From contig JAGBXL010000152.1 in the NCBI GenBank assembly GCA_017629325.1, positions 1 through 6,018 of the forward strand: a stretch of 6,018 bases of DNA, read 5' to 3'. This document shows positions 1-4,402 of the stretch, piece by piece. Origin of the DNA: Clostridia bacterium (GTDB lineage: Bacteria > Bacillota > Clostridia > UMGS1810). A model generated the notes under the pieces. The model did no database searches and had not been told where the DNA came from. It was given only the letters and a program-made list of their open reading frames with translations. How positions within the stretch are numbered: position 1 is the stretch's first letter; each line of letters begins with the position of its first letter. The translations under genes and the position numbers were made by a program.

Positions 1-1
1 A

Positions 2-91
2 ATGAGGCAAAAACGCAGGGAATATAGATATATTCCCGAGGCTTTTAACGAAATTATATTTAAAATTTGTAATTCCAAAACGCATTGAGAT
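2..91 (+). CDS. Possible C-terminal end of an unidentified gene cut by the window edge
   Basis: One plus-strand frame is open from the left edge to a TGA at 89-91, giving at least 29 codons with a mixed, protein-like composition (it ends in ICNSKTH). An ATG lies at position 2, but the gene, if real, probably begins outside the window. It would run convergently towards mnmE and could share the hairpin at 136-163 as a terminator. A competing minus-strand frame opens at an ATG at 83-85, with an AGAGGG-like site 7 nt upstream and a TGnTATAAA-like box at 114-122, and also runs off the edge; the two cannot easily both be real. Neither product is recognised. Confidence is low because the readable stretch is so short. 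Confidence 0.22.
18..37. repeat. Short perfect palindrome (9-bp arms)
   Basis: The arm GGGAATATA (18-26) is followed after two bases by its exact reverse complement TATATTCCC (29-37). As RNA the innermost pairs would open to form a loop. No U-tract follows on either strand, so it does not look like an intrinsic terminator. It may be an operator-like site or chance in AT-rich DNA. Confidence 0.4.
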
Positions 92-119
92 ACCCTCTTT
101 AGTGGCTTGTTCGTTTATA

Positions 120-243
120 GCATAAGGCACACAAAAAGAAACCTATCTGCCGATAGGTTTCTTCCTTTATATTATATTATAAATTTCGCAAGCGGAACGT
201 CGAGGACGCCGTCCCCTACAATATTATATCCCGTGCCTTATGC
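120..243. repeat. 124-bp segment bounded by 11-bp perfect inverted repeats (MITE-like)
   Basis: The ends GCATAAGGCAC (120-130) and GTGCCTTATGC (233-243) are perfect reverse complements. Between them lie the mnmE terminator hairpin, an AT-rich tract, and at 194-215 a second imperfect stem (GGAACG at 194-199 against CGTCCC at 210-215). Read on the minus strand, the inner part begins TGTAGGGGACGGCG. From memory this resembles the GTAGGGGCG-type dispersed repeats common in clostridial genomes; that is not verified. There is no ORF inside and no clear target-site duplication flanks the ends. It could be a miniature mobile element that landed just after mnmE, or a compound terminator stem. Confidence 0.45.
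133..163 (-). terminator. Intrinsic terminator after mnmE
   Basis: A perfect 12-bp stem (136-147 with 152-163) closes a 4-nt loop (148-151). On the minus strand the second arm runs directly into a T-tract (complement of the A-run 133-137), which is the classical intrinsic terminator layout about 105 nt beyond the mnmE stop. On the plus strand the hairpin is followed by a T-rich but interrupted tail, so it may also work weakly in the opposite direction. Confidence 0.85.
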
Positions 244-268
244 GATCCGGAGCATTTTTACATTTCCT

Positions 269-1642
269 TTATTTGCCGACGCAGAATGAATGGAATATTC
301 TGTCCACAACTTCCTCACTCACCGTAAGCCCCACTATTTCGCCAAGAGCTGATATTGCATCTTCAATATCTATAAAGAGTGTATCGGCACTTATGCCCAT
401 TTGAGCCGACTCTATTGCAGATGAAAGAGCCGCCTGAGCCTTTATGAGTGCATCTTTATGGCGGGCATTTGTTATTATATCGGAATTGTTTTCAATTTCG
501 CCAATTTCAAACATTTCTTTTATTGTTTGTTCCAACTTATCCAAACCTTCTGACGTTTTTGCAGAAAAATGAATGATTCTATCAAAGTTTTCTTTTAATA
601 TACTTTCGTCTTTAAGCTTAGCCTTGTCGCACTTATTTATAAGAGCAACACATTTTTTATCTTTTAGGCTTTCTATTATTTCAATATCGTTTTCGTCAAT
701 TCCCGATGCAGCATCGGCAACAAAGATTATAAGCTTTGATTTTTCTATATATTCTTTTGATTTTTTAACGCCGATTGCTTCTATTTTATCTTCGGTTTCT
801 CTTATGCCTGCTGTATCTACAAGGTTAAGGCTTATGCCGCCAAGGGATACACACTCTTCAATAGCATCTCTGGTGGTACCCTCAATGTCGGTTACAATAG
901 CCTTTTCTTCGCCCGATAAAAGATTTAATAAAGACGATTTGCCAACATTTGGCTTACCTACAATCGCAGTTTTTATGCCGTTTTTTATAAGGCTGCCCGC
1001 CTCCGATGTGGCAAGAAGCTTTGATGCCTCAAGCTTTATGGAAGAAAGTTCCTTCATAAATTCATCGTCTGAAAGCGGCTCCAGCTCTTCATCGGGATAA
1101 TCTATAAGCACCTGAACATGAGCTATTAAACCAAGAAGACGTTCTCTTAAAGAATTTATTTTCTTTGAAAGTCTGCCGCCTAAGTGATTAACAGATATGC
1201 TCTGCTCTAAATTTGTTTTTGAATTTATAAGGTCTATAACCGCCTCTGCTCTTGCAAGGTCGGTTTTGCCATTTAAAAATGCTCTTTTGGTAAATTCACC
1301 CCTCGATGCATTTTCGGCTCCTGCCTTTAAAACCTCTTCTAAAATTCTTTTGGTTGTGAAAAGCCCTCCGTGGCAGTTTAATTCAACTGTGTCTTCGCCC
1401 GTGTAGGTGCGGGGAGAAAGCATAACAGATGCTAAAACCTCGTCTAAAACCTTTCCCTCTGCCGACACAATGTGCCCGTGGTGAATGGTGTGGCTAGGAA
1501 CATCTGCTATCTTTTTTTTAGATGAAGCCTTAAAAACCTTATCGGCAATCTCTAAGGCCCTGCTTCCGCTTATTCTTATTATTGATATGCCGCCTGTGCC
1601 ATAGGGGGTGGAAATGGCGGCAATAGTTGAGAATATATTCAT
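269..1642 (-). CDS. mnmE: tRNA uridine-5-carboxymethylaminomethyl modification GTPase MnmE (TrmE)
   Basis: MnmE works with MnmG to modify the C5 position of wobble uridine (U34) in a subset of tRNAs, using a formyl-tetrahydrofolate-derived carbon, GTP hydrolysis and FAD on MnmG; it acts in the cytoplasm. The 457-residue length is typical. The N-terminal folate-binding domain covers roughly residues 1-120 and is followed by a helical domain with an inserted G domain: P-loop GKPNVGKS at 229-236, switch I GTTRD at 255-259, DTAG at 276-279 and NKCD at 336-339. The C terminus ends in FCVGK, carrying the family's conserved cysteine (C454). The ATG start is supported by AGGAGA at 1649-1654, 6 nt upstream. 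It lies 65 bp after jag, but a strong terminator sits in between. The usual partner mnmG is not visible in the 268 bp downstream. The gene appears intact. Confidence 0.97.
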   Translation of the reverse strand: MNIFSTIAAISTPYGTGGISIIRISGSRALEIADKVFKASSKKKIADVPSHTIHHGHIVSAEGKVLDEVLASVMLSPRTYTGEDTVELNCHGGLFTTKRILEEVLKAGAENASRGEFTKRAFLNGKTDLARAEAVIDLINSKTNLEQSISVNHLGGRLSKKINSLRERLLGLIAHVQVLIDYPDEELEPLSDDEFMKELSSIKLEASKLLATSEAGSLIKNGIKTAIVGKPNVGKSSLLNLLSGEEKAIVTDIEGTTRDAIEECVSLGGISLNLVDTAGIRETEDKIEAIGVKKSKEYIEKSKLIIFVADAASGIDENDIEIIESLKDKKCVALINKCDKAKLKDESILKENFDRIIHFSAKTSEGLDKLEQTIKEMFEIGEIENNSDIITNARHKDALIKAQAALSSAIESAQMGISADTLFIDIEDAISALGEIVGLTVSEEVVDRIFHSFCVGK

Positions 1643-1661
1643 AAAAATTCTCCTATCCCTT

Positions 1662-1700
1662 AAAAAAGGTGCAAAAAGCTCTTACAAGCTTTTTGCACCT
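1662..1700 (-). terminator. Intrinsic terminator between jag and mnmE
   Basis: A perfect 14-bp stem (1667-1680 with 1687-1700) closes a 6-nt loop (1681-1686). On the minus strand it is followed by an uninterrupted T-run (complement of A at 1662-1667). It starts 7 nt after the jag stop codon and ends about 19 nt before the mnmE start, so it should close the rnpA-yidD-yidC-jag transcript. Little or no space remains for a separate mnmE promoter downstream of it. Confidence 0.93.
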
Positions 1701-1707
1701 CAATGTA

Positions 1708-2322
1708 TTATTTCTTTAATGCTATTACAACTTTCCTGTTAACACCCTGTCCGATACTGTATGTAGTTACAGTTTCGTGGTTTTGAAGTGCAGAATGGAT
1801 AATGCGTCTTTCATAAGCATTCATAGGCTCTAAGGTCTGGTTTCTGCCAGTTCTCATAACCTTATTGGCAAGCTTGCCTGCGAGTTCCTCTAAAGCAACA
1901 TTTCTTTTTTCGCGGTAGTTTTCTGCATCGAGAGAAACCTTTAAGAAAGATTTATCTCCTCTGTTTACAACAAGGCTTGTAAGGTGCTGAAGTGCATCTA
2001 AGGTTTCGCCTCTTTTTCCGATAACAATTCCCATGTCGGGTCCGGAAAGATTTATTTTTAAAACTTCGCCGTCGATTTCGGATTCAACGGTAACATCTTC
2101 TTTTGTGATTTCAAAAATTTTGTTTAAAAAGTCTGTGGCTCTTTTTTCACTATCGGGATTATAAGTAACTTTAACAACTGCTTCTTTGCCACCAATTCCC
2201 AAAAAGCCTTTTGAGCCTTCTTCAATAACTTCTATTTCAACTTCGCTCTCTTTGGCACCGATTTCGTCAAGGGCGAGCATGATTGCTTCTTCTTTTGTTT
2301 TTGCTTTCTTTTCTATTATCAT
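1708..2322 (-). CDS. jag: RNA-binding protein Jag/KhpB (Jag_N-KH-R3H)
   Basis: Jag (KhpB, EloR in streptococci) is a cytoplasmic RNA-binding protein. In several Firmicutes it pairs with KhpA and affects cell elongation and division through RNA-level control; its direct targets here are unknown. At 204 residues it has the usual three-part layout: a Jag_N domain (about 1-52, with the signature EEGSKGFLGIGGKEA), a linker, a KH domain (about 75-150) with the GxxG loop GKRG at 102-105, and an R3H domain (about 150-204) with the R-xxx-H pair R172/H176 in ERRIIHSAL. The ATG directly follows the yidC stop with no gap, and the Shine-Dalgarno-like AGGGG lies inside the last codons of yidC, so translation is probably coupled. 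The yidC-jag neighbourhood is conserved in Firmicutes. The gene appears intact. Confidence 0.96.
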   Translation of the reverse strand: MIIEKKAKTKEEAIMLALDEIGAKESEVEIEVIEEGSKGFLGIGGKEAVVKVTYNPDSEKRATDFLNKIFEITKEDVTVESEIDGEVLKINLSGPDMGIVIGKRGETLDALQHLTSLVVNRGDKSFLKVSLDAENYREKRNVALEELAGKLANKVMRTGRNQTLEPMNAYERRIIHSALQNHETVTTYSIGQGVNRKVVIALKK

Positions 2323-3240
2323 TTATTTTTTCCCCTTTCTTTTTCTTCCCGCAAACTTTGCTTCTTTCTTTTCGGCAATGAGCATATCCTGTGCAGATAT
2401 TTCTTTATTGGTTTTATTTGCATAGTAGCCGTTTAAAAGAACAGTTTGTCCGATTGAAAATACGTTTGATGCAACCCAGTAAATACCAAGAGCCGCAGGG
2501 AAGGTTGCTGTTATCCACAAAGTGAATATCGGCATCATCCATGTCATTGTCTGGCCCATTTCGTTGGCACTATTTGATTTTGCATCTTTTTGATCGGGAG
2601 AAAGTATTCTCTTTGGTTTTTCTTCTTTTTTATCATCTTTTTTATTTTTGTTCATAAGCATGGTAACTTTTGAAGAAAAATATGTTGTTACCGCTGCAAG
2701 AACCGGAATAATCATTGCAATTGTAAGCCAACCTTCTGCATTTGGATTTGCAGAAAGATTAAGACCGAAGAAATCAAAATCTATAAGCTTTGCTTTTTCG
2801 GCAATCTGAATCTGTGCCATGGGGTTTTTGTTGGACATATCGATTACAAACTGATTGCCAAGAGCACCTATTGCTTTATCTGTCATGTGAAGCATATAGG
2901 TAAGCGGACGGTAAAGAACTCTGTAAAGAGCAAAGAGTATTGGAAGCTGAATAAGCATAGGAAGGCATCCGCCCATTGGACTTACGCCGTATTCTTTATA
3001 GAGCTTCATTGTTTCCTGACTGAGTTTTTGCTGGTCGTTTTTGTATTTTTCCTGCAGAGCTGTTATTTTAGGCTGCATAGCCTGCATTTTGGTCATTGAT
3101 TTTTGCTGCTTTAAGCCAAGGGGCAAAAGCAAGAGTTTTACAGCAAGTGTAAATACAATAAGTGCCCAACCGTAGTTGGGAATAAGGTTATAAATCCAAC
3201 CAAGGAGATAACCTATCGGGACTTTTACGAGTTCAAACAA
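2323..3240 (-). CDS. yidC: Membrane protein insertase YidC (Oxa1/SpoIIIJ family)
   Basis: YidC inserts and folds membrane proteins, alone or with SecYEG. The 305-residue protein has the Gram-positive layout without the large periplasmic domain of proteobacteria. Visible parts are an N-terminal hydrophobic stretch (about 8-20), TM around 22-42 ending in KLLLLPLGLKQQ with K35 at the position of the conserved basic groove residue, an amphipathic cytoplasmic hairpin (about 43-88), the GCLPMLIQLPILFALYRVL signature at 91-109, TMs near 170-190 and 233-268, and a basic tail ending GRKRKGKK that may contact ribosomes. A very charged, Lys/Asp/Glu-rich stretch at about 198-225 separates the later TMs. 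No lipobox cysteine or cleavable signal is obvious. The start is a TTG codon, chosen because AGGAGG lies 9 nt upstream, no in-frame ATG lies closer, and the resulting MFEL start matches clostridial relatives as I recall them. The gene sits between yidD and jag in one transcription unit. Confidence 0.96.
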   Translation of the reverse strand: MFELVKVPIGYLLGWIYNLIPNYGWALIVFTLAVKLLLLPLGLKQQKSMTKMQAMQPKITALQEKYKNDQQKLSQETMKLYKEYGVSPMGGCLPMLIQLPILFALYRVLYRPLTYMLHMTDKAIGALGNQFVIDMSNKNPMAQIQIAEKAKLIDFDFFGLNLSANPNAEGWLTIAMIIPVLAAVTTYFSSKVTMLMNKNKKDDKKEEKPKRILSPDQKDAKSNSANEMGQTMTWMMPIFTLWITATFPAALGIYWVASNVFSIGQTVLLNGYYANKTNKEISAQDMLIAEKKEAKFAGRKRKGKK

Positions 3241-3249
3241 AATAAACTT

Positions 3250-3255
3250 CCTCCT
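3250..3255 (-). promoter_or_regulatory. Ribosome binding site deciding the yidC TTG start
   Basis: The minus strand reads AGGAGG here, 9 nt before the TTG at 3238-3240. It overlaps the yidD stop codon (3254-3256), so ribosomes finishing yidD terminate on the yidC binding site. This fixes the non-ATG start of yidC and suggests translational coupling. Confidence 0.85.
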
Positions 3256-3463
3256 ATTTTAGCGGATCGTATCCGCCCTTGTGAAAAGGATGGCATTTTA
3301 AAATTCTTTTTGCAGCAAGTAAACTTCCCTTTGCTGCCCCGTATTTTGCAACCGCCTGCCTTGAATACTGGGAGCAGGTGGGATAAAATCTGCAACAGGG
3401 TTTTTTTAAAGGTGATAGATATTTTTGATAAAAACCTATTAAAGAAAGCAGAATTTTTTTCAT
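3254..3463 (-). CDS. yidD: Membrane protein insertion efficiency factor YidD
   Basis: YidD is a small, membrane-associated protein that in E. coli assists YidC-dependent insertion of inner-membrane proteins; its exact mechanism is unsettled. The 69-residue product matches the family closely: an N-terminal amphipathic/hydrophobic segment (KKILLSLIGFYQKYLSP, about 2-18), the cysteine-containing core CRFYPTCSQY at 24-33, and the C-terminal signature CHPFHKGGYDP at 57-67. The ATG overlaps the rnpA stop as ATGA (3460-3463), so translation is probably coupled; no strong Shine-Dalgarno is visible ahead of it. Its place between rnpA and yidC is the standard order. The gene appears intact and full length. 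Confidence 0.96.
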   Translation of the reverse strand: MKKILLSLIGFYQKYLSPLKKPCCRFYPTCSQYSRQAVAKYGAAKGSLLAAKRILKCHPFHKGGYDPLK

Positions 3464-3786
3464 TTTAAGCCCGACTTTCTTATGCAGTAGTCAAATGCTT
3501 TCAAAATATCTTCATAGCTTGCATTTGCTGCTTTGTTTCTGGCAACAACAATAATGTTGTAGCCTTTATTAAGCTCATCCTTGCGTGCACTATAGGCCGC
3601 ACGTATTAGCCTTTTTATTCTGTTGCGGCAAACCGCCTTTCCAATAGAGGCAGAAACAGTTATGCCAAGCTTATTTAAGGACTGACGGTTATCATAAAAA
3701 TAAAAAACAAGGTAATCCGTCACAAATTTTTTGCCTTTTCTGTAAGCATAGCGAAACTCCCGGTTGAGCTTAACTGTGTTTTTCAT
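3460..3786 (-). CDS. rnpA: Ribonuclease P protein component RnpA
   Basis: RnpA is the protein subunit of RNase P. It binds the catalytic RNA and the 5' leader of precursor tRNAs, assisting removal of the leader in the cytoplasm. The 108-residue length is normal. The conserved basic RNR helix is seen as RNRIKRLIR at 54-62, preceded by the beta-strand stretch KLGITVSASIGKAV (39-52); the C-terminal half includes YNIIVVARNKAA. The ATG is preceded by GGAGG at 3797-3801, 10 nt upstream, within a longer G-rich run. It is separated from rpmH by 219 bp holding the rpmH terminator and further stem-loops, so it may have its own promoter or depend on read-through. It overlaps yidD by 4 nt and appears intact. 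Confidence 0.97.
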   Translation of the reverse strand: MKNTVKLNREFRYAYRKGKKFVTDYLVFYFYDNRQSLNKLGITVSASIGKAVCRNRIKRLIRAAYSARKDELNKGYNIIVVARNKAANASYEDILKAFDYCIRKSGLK

Positions 3787-3810
3787 ATTTAAACCCCCTC
3801 CGAGATATTT

Positions 3811-3819
3811 TTTATAACA
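3811..3819 (-). promoter_or_regulatory. Possible extended -10 promoter for rnpA
   Basis: The minus strand reads TGTTATAAA, matching an extended -10 (TGn plus TATAAA). No good -35 hexamer lies 16-18 bp upstream. The predicted start, near 3804, would leave only about 3 nt before the Shine-Dalgarno. It is a weak candidate for driving rnpA-yidD-yidC-jag independently of rpmH. Confidence 0.3.
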
Positions 3820-3823
3820 TAGG

Positions 3824-3850
3824 AAATTACGCGCTTTTCGTGCGTAATTT
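3824..3850 (-). repeat. Stem-loop in the 5' region of rnpA
   Basis: AAATTACGCGC at 3824-3834 pairs with GTGCGTAATTT at 3840-3850 (11 pairs, one of them a G/T mismatch in DNA) around a 5-nt loop. On the minus strand only two or three T residues follow the stem, so it is a poor intrinsic terminator. Lying about 25-50 nt upstream of the rnpA ribosome binding site, it might stabilise the transcript or be an operator; no function is demonstrated. Confidence 0.6.
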
Positions 3851-3860
3851 TGCTTGTTTC

Positions 3861-3950
3861 AAAAAAGATTTCCTTCTTGCAGGCAGCAAGCGGTTACCTC
3901 CGACTGAAGCGAAGCTAAGACCGGGGGCATAATGATTGGAAATCTTTTTT
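3861..3950. repeat. 90-bp structured element with perfect 13-bp terminal inverted repeats
   Basis: AAAAAAGATTTCC (3861-3873) and GGAAATCTTTTTT (3938-3950) are exact reverse complements. Inside are two further stems: CTTGC/GCAAG (3876-3880 with 3886-3890, 5-nt loop) and CCTCCG/CGGGGG (3897-3902 with 3922-3927). The latter pairs fully as RNA only on the plus strand, through a U-G pair; on the minus strand it has an A-C mismatch. The whole could fold into a closing stem with two side hairpins. Either strand ends in a T-tract after the closing stem, so it could also act as a two-way terminator. The inner part is more G+C-rich than its surroundings, which is consistent with an inserted miniature element or a structured RNA. 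I do not recognise it as a known RNA family. Confidence 0.6.
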
Positions 3951-3959
3951 ATAAGTGGC

Positions 3960-3984
3960 AAAAAAGACCACCCGAAGTGGTCTT
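3960..3984 (-). terminator. Intrinsic terminator after rpmH
   Basis: A perfect 8-bp stem AAGACCAC/GTGGTCTT (3964-3971 with 3977-3984) closes a 5-nt loop. On the minus strand it runs into a T-tract (complement of A at 3960-3965). It begins 21 nt after the rpmH stop codon and should end, or attenuate, the abundant rpmH transcript before rnpA. Confidence 0.88.
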
Positions 3985-4005
3985 AATAATTTTAGAAAAT
4001 CAAAC

Positions 4006-4140
4006 TTAAGCGGAAAGAACTTTTCTACCTTTTAATCTTCTGCGAGCTAAAACCTTTCTGCCGTTAGCTGTGCTCATTCTTGCTCTGAAGCCGTGAACTT
4101 TGCTTCTGTGTCTAACGTTTGGCTGATATGTTCTCTTCAT
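4006..4140 (-). CDS. rpmH: 50S ribosomal protein L34
   Basis: This 44-residue, very basic protein is bL34, a structural component of the large ribosomal subunit. The translation begins MKRTYQPNVRHRSKVHGFR, contains RMSTANGRKVLARRR, and ends RLKGRKVLSA, matching the family along its whole length. The ATG has a near-perfect AAGGAGGT site 9 nt upstream. A consensus promoter lies about 140 bp before the start and an intrinsic terminator directly follows, so rpmH probably gives a short abundant monocistronic mRNA, with rnpA receiving read-through or its own promoter. The rpmH-rnpA-yidD-yidC order is the standard bacterial arrangement. The gene is intact. Confidence 0.98.
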   Translation of the reverse strand: MKRTYQPNVRHRSKVHGFRARMSTANGRKVLARRRLKGRKVLSA

Positions 4141-4275
4141 AGTGATTACACCTCCTTAGAATTCAATGACTTTATGCCATCGCAGTGCCCAAAATCTCTG
4201 CCGCAGAGAAATCTGCACCGTCAAAATACATTAATAATGTGCTATGAGCATAAATATACTCACAGACTAAAAACC
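4141..4275 (-). promoter_or_regulatory. Long 5' leader of rpmH with possible stem-loops
   Basis: From the predicted transcription start (about 4275) to the ATG, the leader is about 135 nt. One stem joins GAGCATA (4246-4252) with TATACTC (4255-4261). A second has TCTCT/AGAGA (4195-4199 with 4205-4209) inside an outer GTGC/GCAC pair (4185-4188 with 4215-4218). The AAGGAGGT site at 4150-4157 lies beyond both stems. Such a leader could allow feedback control of ribosomal protein synthesis. That is inference; no known leader motif is recognised. Confidence 0.4.
4150..4157 (-). promoter_or_regulatory. Strong ribosome binding site of rpmH
   Basis: The minus strand reads AAGGAGGT, fully complementary to the anti-Shine-Dalgarno core, 9 nt before the rpmH ATG. 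It confirms the start of this small gene. Confidence 0.9.
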
Positions 4276-4281
4276 ATTAAA

Positions 4282-4310
4282 ATTATATACTAACACTTTG
4301 CTTTTGTCAA
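4282..4310 (-). promoter_or_regulatory. Consensus sigma-A promoter of rpmH
   Basis: On the minus strand, TTGACA (4305-4310) and TATAAT (4282-4287) are separated by exactly 17 bp, a perfect match to the housekeeping promoter consensus. AT-rich DNA lies upstream. Transcription should start near 4275 and run into rpmH. Such a strong promoter fits a ribosomal protein gene. Confidence 0.93.
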
Positions 4311-4327
4311 CAACATTTTTTATACGC

Positions 4328-4373
4328 GGGGAAAAATTCCACATTTTTGTTAAACTTTTGCCTCTTTTTCCCC
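4328..4373. repeat. 9-bp inverted repeat upstream of the rpmH promoter
   Basis: GGGGAAAAA (4328-4336) and TTTTTCCCC (4365-4373) are perfect reverse complements separated by 28 bp. The repeat lies between the malQ stop and the rpmH -35 box. It is not followed by a T-tract on the minus strand, so it is a poor malQ terminator. It may be a spaced operator or chance in A/T-run-rich DNA. Confidence 0.35.
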
Positions 4374-4402
4374 TTTTAACAGACAAAATATAATAAATTT
4401 AA

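Noticed and set aside
18..37. The palindrome as a terminator for a left-edge gene
   Set aside because: No T-tract follows on either strand, and the plus-strand frame continues beyond it.
573..1100. Long plus-strand frame opposite mnmE, and similar frames opposite jag, yidC and malQ
   Set aside because: They are antisense to clearly conserved proteins, low in complexity (Ser/Phe-rich), and match no family.
3859..3930. A 23-codon minus-strand ORF inside the 90-bp element
   Set aside because: It has no ribosome binding site and its sequence is explained by the inverted-repeat structure.
3861..3950. The structured element as a small SRP RNA, 6S RNA or known riboswitch
   Set aside because: It lacks the GGAAG-type SRP tetraloop context and any riboswitch core I can recognise, and 90 bp is too short for 6S RNA.
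4311..4402. DnaA boxes or an origin upstream of rpmH
   Set aside because: The closest match, ATTCCACA near 4337, is isolated and imperfect; there is no cluster of TTATCCACA-like sites and no dnaA gene.
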